NCBI GenBank assembly: GCA_035642125.1
Contig: DASQSZ010000382.1
Span: 1 to 7,200 of the forward strand
Direction of reading: 5' to 3'
From: CALAED01 sp937891035
Lineage (GTDB): Bacteria > Actinomycetota > Actinomycetes > Streptosporangiales > Streptosporangiaceae
DNA: 7,200 nucleotides
Under the pieces are notes generated by a model that was given only the letters and a program-made list of their open reading frames with translations, was not told where the DNA came from and made no database searches. Made by a program: the position numbers and the translations under genes. Shown one piece after another: positions 4,290 to 7,200 of this stretch (positions are counted from its first letter, which is position 1; each line of letters starts with the position of its first letter).

Positions 4290-6641
4290 TCAGCCCTTTT
4301 CGAGGAACTCGGCGCGATCGTCGTCGACCAGGGCGGCCAGTTCGGCGGCGAGCTCCGGATGCCGCGCGAGCCCCGGGTCAGTTTCGGTCAACGAGGTCGC
4401 CTCGTCCCTCGCCTTGCGGATGAGCGCCTCGTCCTTGAGCAAGGTGAGCAGCCTGAGGCTGCTGCGGCGGCCGGACTGCGCCGCCCCGAGCACATCGCCT
4501 TCGCGGCGCTGCTCGAGGTCGAGCCGGGCCAGCTCGAACCCGTTGGTGGTCGCGGCGACCGCGTCCAGCCGGGCGCGCGCCTTGGAGCTTTCCGGGCTTT
4601 CGGTGACGAGCAGGCATAGCCCCGGCAGGTCGCCCCGCCCCACCCGGCCGCGCAACTGGTGCAGCTGAGAGACCCCGAAGCGGTCGGCATCCATGATCAT
4701 CATCACCGTGGCGTTGGGCACGTCGACACCGACCTCGATGACGGTGGTGGCGAGCAGCACGTCGAGCTCGCCCGCCGCGAACCGGCGCATGGCGAGGTCT
4801 TTCTCCTCGGCCGGCAGCTTGCCGTGCAGCACGCCGATGCGCAGCCCGGGCAGCCAGTCATTCTCGAGCCTGGGCAGCACGTCGACGACGGCGTGCATCC
4901 GCCGTTCACCGGCGGCCGATGCGCTCGCCGCACCGTGCGCCTGGCCGGTCGCGGAGCCGGTCTCGGAGCCGGTCTCGCGGCGGGGCTCCCGGTTGTTCGC
5001 CGGGCCGGTCTCGCGTTTGGGCTCGCGGCCGGTCCCCACGTCGATCTCGAGGTCGGACGTCAGGGCGAGGTCGCCCTCGTCGCCCTCCTGATCACCGATG
5101 CGCGGGCAGACGATGTAGACCTGCCGCCCCTGGTCGACCTCCTCGCGGATGCGCTGCCAGGCGCGCTGGAAGAAGTGGGGGCGTTCCGGGGGCACGATAT
5201 GGGTCTTGATCTCGGCCCGGCCCGCGGGCAGCTGGGTCAGCGTCGAGGTGTCGAGATCACCGAACACGGTCATGGCGACCGTCCGCGGGATCGGCGTCGC
5301 GGTCATGACCAGCACGTGCGGACGTCCGCCTGCCACCTTTTCGCGCAGCGCGTCGCGCTGCTCGACGCCGAACCTGTGCTGCTCGTCCACGACGACGAGA
5401 CCAAGATCGGCGAACTGGACGTGCTCTTGAAGCAGGGCGTGGGTGCCGACCACGATGCCGGCCGCCCCGGCCGCGGCGTCGAGCAGCGCCGCGCGGCGGG
5501 CCTTCGCTCCTTGCGAACCGGTCAGCAGCACCGCCTTGGTGGCCTGGTCGGCCGCGCCGAGCTGCCCGGCCTGCGCCAACGGGCCGAGCAGGGCCATGAT
5601 CGAACGGTAGTGCTGCTGGGCCAGCACCTCGGTCGGGGCCAGCAGCGCCGCCTGCCCGCCCGCGTCGACGACCTGCAGCATCGCCCGCAACGCGACCACG
5701 GTCTTGCCGGCCCCGACATCGCCTTGGAGCAGACGGTGCATGGGGTGTGCGGCGGCCAGATCGGCGGCGATCTCGGCGCCGACGTCGCGCTGGCCCTTGG
5801 TGAGCGCGAACGGCAGGCGCCCGTCGAAGGCGTCGAGCAGGCCGCCGGCCACGCGGGGCCGGGGGCGGGCGGGCAGCGTGGCCGCCGTGTGCCGCCGCCG
5901 CGCCAGCGCGGCCTGCACGAGGAACGCCTCGTCCCACTTCAGCCGCTTGCGCGCACGCTGCGCGTCGGCCAGGTCGGCGGGCCGGTGGATCCCCTCGTAG
6001 GCCTCGCGCAACCCGATGAGGCCATGCCGCCTGCGGATCGGCTCGGGCATCGAGTCGGCCCCGACGTCGACGGTGTCGAGGATCATCGACACGCACTCGG
6101 CGATCTTCCATGACTCCAGGCCCTTGGTGGCGGGGTACACCGGGATCAGCTCCTCGGCGAACTCCCTGGCCGCGTCGGCGCCACCCCCGCCGCTCTTCGG
6201 CAACACCTTGAACTGGGGGTGGGTGAGCTGCCGCTTGCCGCCATAGGTCGAGATGCGGCCGGCGAACAGCCCGCGAACCCCCGGCACCAGCTCCTGCGCC
6301 GGCCCGTGGCCGCCGCGGCCGAAGAACGTCAAGGTCAGCCGGCCACGGCCGTCGGTGACGACGACCTCCAGGATGTCGCCCTTGCGCTGGCGCATTCTGC
6401 GCTTGTGCGCCGTCATCACCTCGGCCATCACGGTGACGTCCTCACCGTCGTACAGCCCGGCCAGATCGGTGAGCTCGCCGCGGGTCGCGTAGCGGCGCGG
6501 GTAGTGGTGCAGCAGGTCGCCCACCGTGTGCAGGTCGAGGCCGCCGGCCAGCACCTTGGCCGTGCGATCGCCCACCACGCCGCGCAGCGGCTCGTCCAAA
6601 GTCGCGGCCGTCGGTTTCACCACCGTCTCATTACAGCCCAT
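4290..6641 (-). CDS. recG: ATP-dependent DNA helicase RecG
   Basis: Superfamily 2 helicase that reverses stalled replication forks and branch-migrates Holliday junctions. From the ATG at 6641 it is 783 residues. The N-terminal wedge/OB region covers about 15-150 (LHTVGDLLHHYPRRY, 37-51). Helicase motifs follow in order: Walker A GDVGAGKT (307-314), APTEVLAQQH (335-344), DEQH (419-422), TATPIPRT (447-454), HGKLP (606-610), ATTVIEVGVDVPNA (631-644) and QLRGRVGRG (662-670). The C-terminal region contains FELARLDLEQRREGDVLG (702-719). Between CPRIGD (512-517) and AVVDVL (584-589) there is a long low-complexity insertion carrying a 12-residue repeat. The start is uncertain: the ATG lies 7 bp after the upstream stop without a good ribosome-binding site, and GTG codons at 6623 and 6620 are alternatives. 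Upstream in-frame residues rich in Pro-Val overlap the preceding gene and are not part of it. Confidence 0.96.
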   Translation of the reverse strand: MGCNETVVKPTAATLDEPLRGVVGDRTAKVLAGGLDLHTVGDLLHHYPRRYATRGELTDLAGLYDGEDVTVMAEVMTAHKRRMRQRKGDILEVVVTDGRGRLTLTFFGRGGHGPAQELVPGVRGLFAGRISTYGGKRQLTHPQFKVLPKSGGGGADAAREFAEELIPVYPATKGLESWKIAECVSMILDTVDVGADSMPEPIRRRHGLIGLREAYEGIHRPADLADAQRARKRLKWDEAFLVQAALARRRHTAATLPARPRPRVAGGLLDAFDGRLPFALTKGQRDVGAEIAADLAAAHPMHRLLQGDVGAGKTVVALRAMLQVVDAGGQAALLAPTEVLAQQHYRSIMALLGPLAQAGQLGAADQATKAVLLTGSQGAKARRAALLDAAAGAAGIVVGTHALLQEHVQFADLGLVVVDEQHRFGVEQRDALREKVAGGRPHVLVMTATPIPRTVAMTVFGDLDTSTLTQLPAGRAEIKTHIVPPERPHFFQRAWQRIREEVDQGRQVYIVCPRIGDQEGDEGDLALTSDLEIDVGTGREPKRETGPANNREPRRETGSETGSATGQAHGAASASAAGERRMHAVVDVLPRLENDWLPGLRIGVLHGKLPAEEKDLAMRRFAAGELDVLLATTVIEVGVDVPNATVMMIMDADRFGVSQLHQLRGRVGRGDLPGLCLLVTESPESSKARARLDAVAATTNGFELARLDLEQRREGDVLGAAQSGRRSSLRLLTLLKDEALIRKARDEATSLTETDPGLARHPELAAELAALVDDDRAEFLEKG
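4942..5036 (-). repeat. Degenerate 12-bp/36-bp repeats inside recG
   Basis: GAGCCGGTCTCG is present twice in tandem (4954-4965 and 4966-4977), with related copies at 4942-4953, 5002-5013 and 5025-5036. A longer copy pair, 4968-4992 and 5004-5028, matches at 21 of 25 positions with a 36-bp period. In the protein this gives REPKRETGPANN then REPRRETGSETG (residues 539-562). It lies in the insertion within the second helicase domain and stays in frame. Confidence 0.65.
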
Positions 6642-6648
6642 GCGGGTG

Positions 6649-7200
6649 TCATTCGACGCCAACGAGCAACGGATAGCGGTCTTGGCCGCCGTCGTACCTG
6701 ACCACCACCGCATCGGGGTGGGCGACGCGCACCCGTTCTTCCAACATGGCGCACAGGTCCCCGCCGCCGGCACCGGCACCGGCACCGGCACCGGCACCGG
6801 GGACGAGCGTGACGATCTCGCCGCCGCCCGACAGCATCCTGTCGACGACCTGCCGCGCCACCTCGGCCAGGTCCGTTCCGCGCACGCACACCTCGCCGGC
6901 GATGCGGCCGAGGATTTCGGCGGGGGTCACCTCCAGCCGGGCGTGCCGTGTCGCCGCCGACGCGTGCGTCATGCCGCTGACGTCCTCGTCGAACCGGCGC
7001 ACCGGATCGTGGACGGCAAGGGCCGACAGGCCCTGCACCGACGCCTCCGTGGGCACGACGGCTACGCGTACACCGTGTTCGCGCGCCATCGCCGCGGTGG
7101 CCTCGGCCAACGGGATCATGTCGGAATCATTGGGAAGGATCGCGACCTCCTGGCCCGCCTCCAGGATGCGATCGAGCAGGACGGCGATCGGCGGCGGGTC
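6649..7200 (-). CDS. DAK2-domain fusion protein, YloV/FakA family (C-terminal part)
   Basis: The last 183 residues of a protein whose start lies beyond the right edge. It resembles the C-terminal part of the DAK2-domain fusion family (YloV; relatives include FakA, which phosphorylates fatty acids held by a DegV/FakB partner). Supporting segments, numbered from the window edge, are ILPNDSDMIPLAEA (21-34), VVPTEASVQGLSALAVHDPVRRF (48-70), the TRHARLEVT stretch (84-92) and GGGEIVTLV (125-133). The ATP-binding DAK2 domain would be in the missing N-terminal part, so kinase activity cannot be judged. An (AG)n dipeptide tract at about 135-145 sits between GGGEIVTLV and a final segment ending YPLLVGVE. 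The gene ends 7 bp before the recG ATG, so the two probably form one transcription unit. This pairing upstream of recG is typical for actinobacteria. Substrate is unknown. Confidence 0.85.
   Translation of the reverse strand, partial: DPPPIAVLLDRILEAGQEVAILPNDSDMIPLAEATAAMAREHGVRVAVVPTEASVQGLSALAVHDPVRRFDEDVSGMTHASAATRHARLEVTPAEILGRIAGEVCVRGTDLAEVARQVVDRMLSGGGEIVTLVPGAGAGAGAGAGGGDLCAMLEERVRVAHPDAVVVRYDGGQDRYPLLVGVE
6771..6800. repeat. (CACCGG)5 microsatellite in the DAK2-like gene
   Basis: Five perfect head-to-tail copies of CACCGG, preceded by a partial copy (CCGG, 6767-6770). On the minus strand it encodes alternating Ala-Gly in the DAK2-like protein. Because the unit is 6 bp, gain or loss of copies changes linker length by two residues without a frameshift. 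In another minus-strand frame it gives a Pro-Val run, which is the spurious upstream extension of the recG frame. Confidence 0.9.

Noticed and set aside
4659..6113. 484-codon plus-strand open frame opposite recG
   Set aside because: It is the complement of a well-supported recG with all helicase motifs. Long antisense frames are normal in high-G+C DNA, and the translation shows no known domain.
6642..6797. N-terminal extension of recG beginning with a Pro-Val repeat
   Set aside because: It overlaps the conserved end of the DAK2-like protein in another frame and comes from the CACCGG microsatellite. Known RecG proteins begin near LDEPL.
1..7200. CRISPR array, tRNA, rRNA or prophage/insertion sequence
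   Set aside because: No regularly spaced repeats, no cloverleaf-like or rRNA sequence, and no integrase or transposase were found on either strand by reading.

Overview
The window is a high-G+C (roughly 70%) stretch of an actinobacterial chromosome. Gene order and protein sequences fit a filamentous actinomycete of the Streptosporangiales/Streptomycetales type; I cannot name a genus from sequence alone. It carries a conserved housekeeping neighbourhood on the minus strand. In transcription order, right to left: a DAK2/FakA-like (YloV family) protein (C-terminal part only), recG, rsmD, coaD, a DUF177/YceD protein, rpmF and rnc (its extreme C-terminus runs off the left edge).

One gene breaks this arrangement. 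Between recG and rsmD, on the plus strand (3412-4167), lies a 251-residue secreted protein. It has a signal peptide, a Ser/Thr-rich segment, a Pro-rich stalk and a C-terminal LPITG sorting signal with membrane segment and charged tail. It is divergent from rsmD and convergent with recG, so it splits the cluster into two minus-strand units: DAK2-like-recG (7 bp apart) and rsmD-coaD-DUF177-rpmF-rnc. Short hairpins or repeats follow rsmD and coaD and lie between the convergent genes.

Working together: RsmD (16S rRNA m2G966 methyltransferase), L32, the DUF177 protein and RNase III all concern ribosome and rRNA production. CoaD makes coenzyme A, RecG remodels stalled replication forks, and the DAK2-like protein is probably linked to fatty-acid or acyl phosphorylation. 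The surface protein has no evident link to these roles.

The most interesting non-coding part is the 299-bp rpmF-rnc gap (743-1041). It holds three inverted repeats that would fold in the rnc leader: a 14-bp perfect stem (extendable to 18 positions with one mismatch), a 12-bp stem with one mismatch, and a 7-bp GC stem that extends by 3 bp to abut the rnc ribosome-binding site. Because rnc encodes the double-strand-specific RNase III, this looks like a candidate self-cleavage or autoregulatory leader. Other oddities are a (CACCGG)5 microsatellite in the DAK2-like gene, a 12-residue-period repeat inside the RecG helicase region, a tandem 15-bp repeat just upstream of the surface-protein start, and an A+T-rich codon patch within that gene. 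No mobile element, CRISPR array, tRNA or rRNA was seen.
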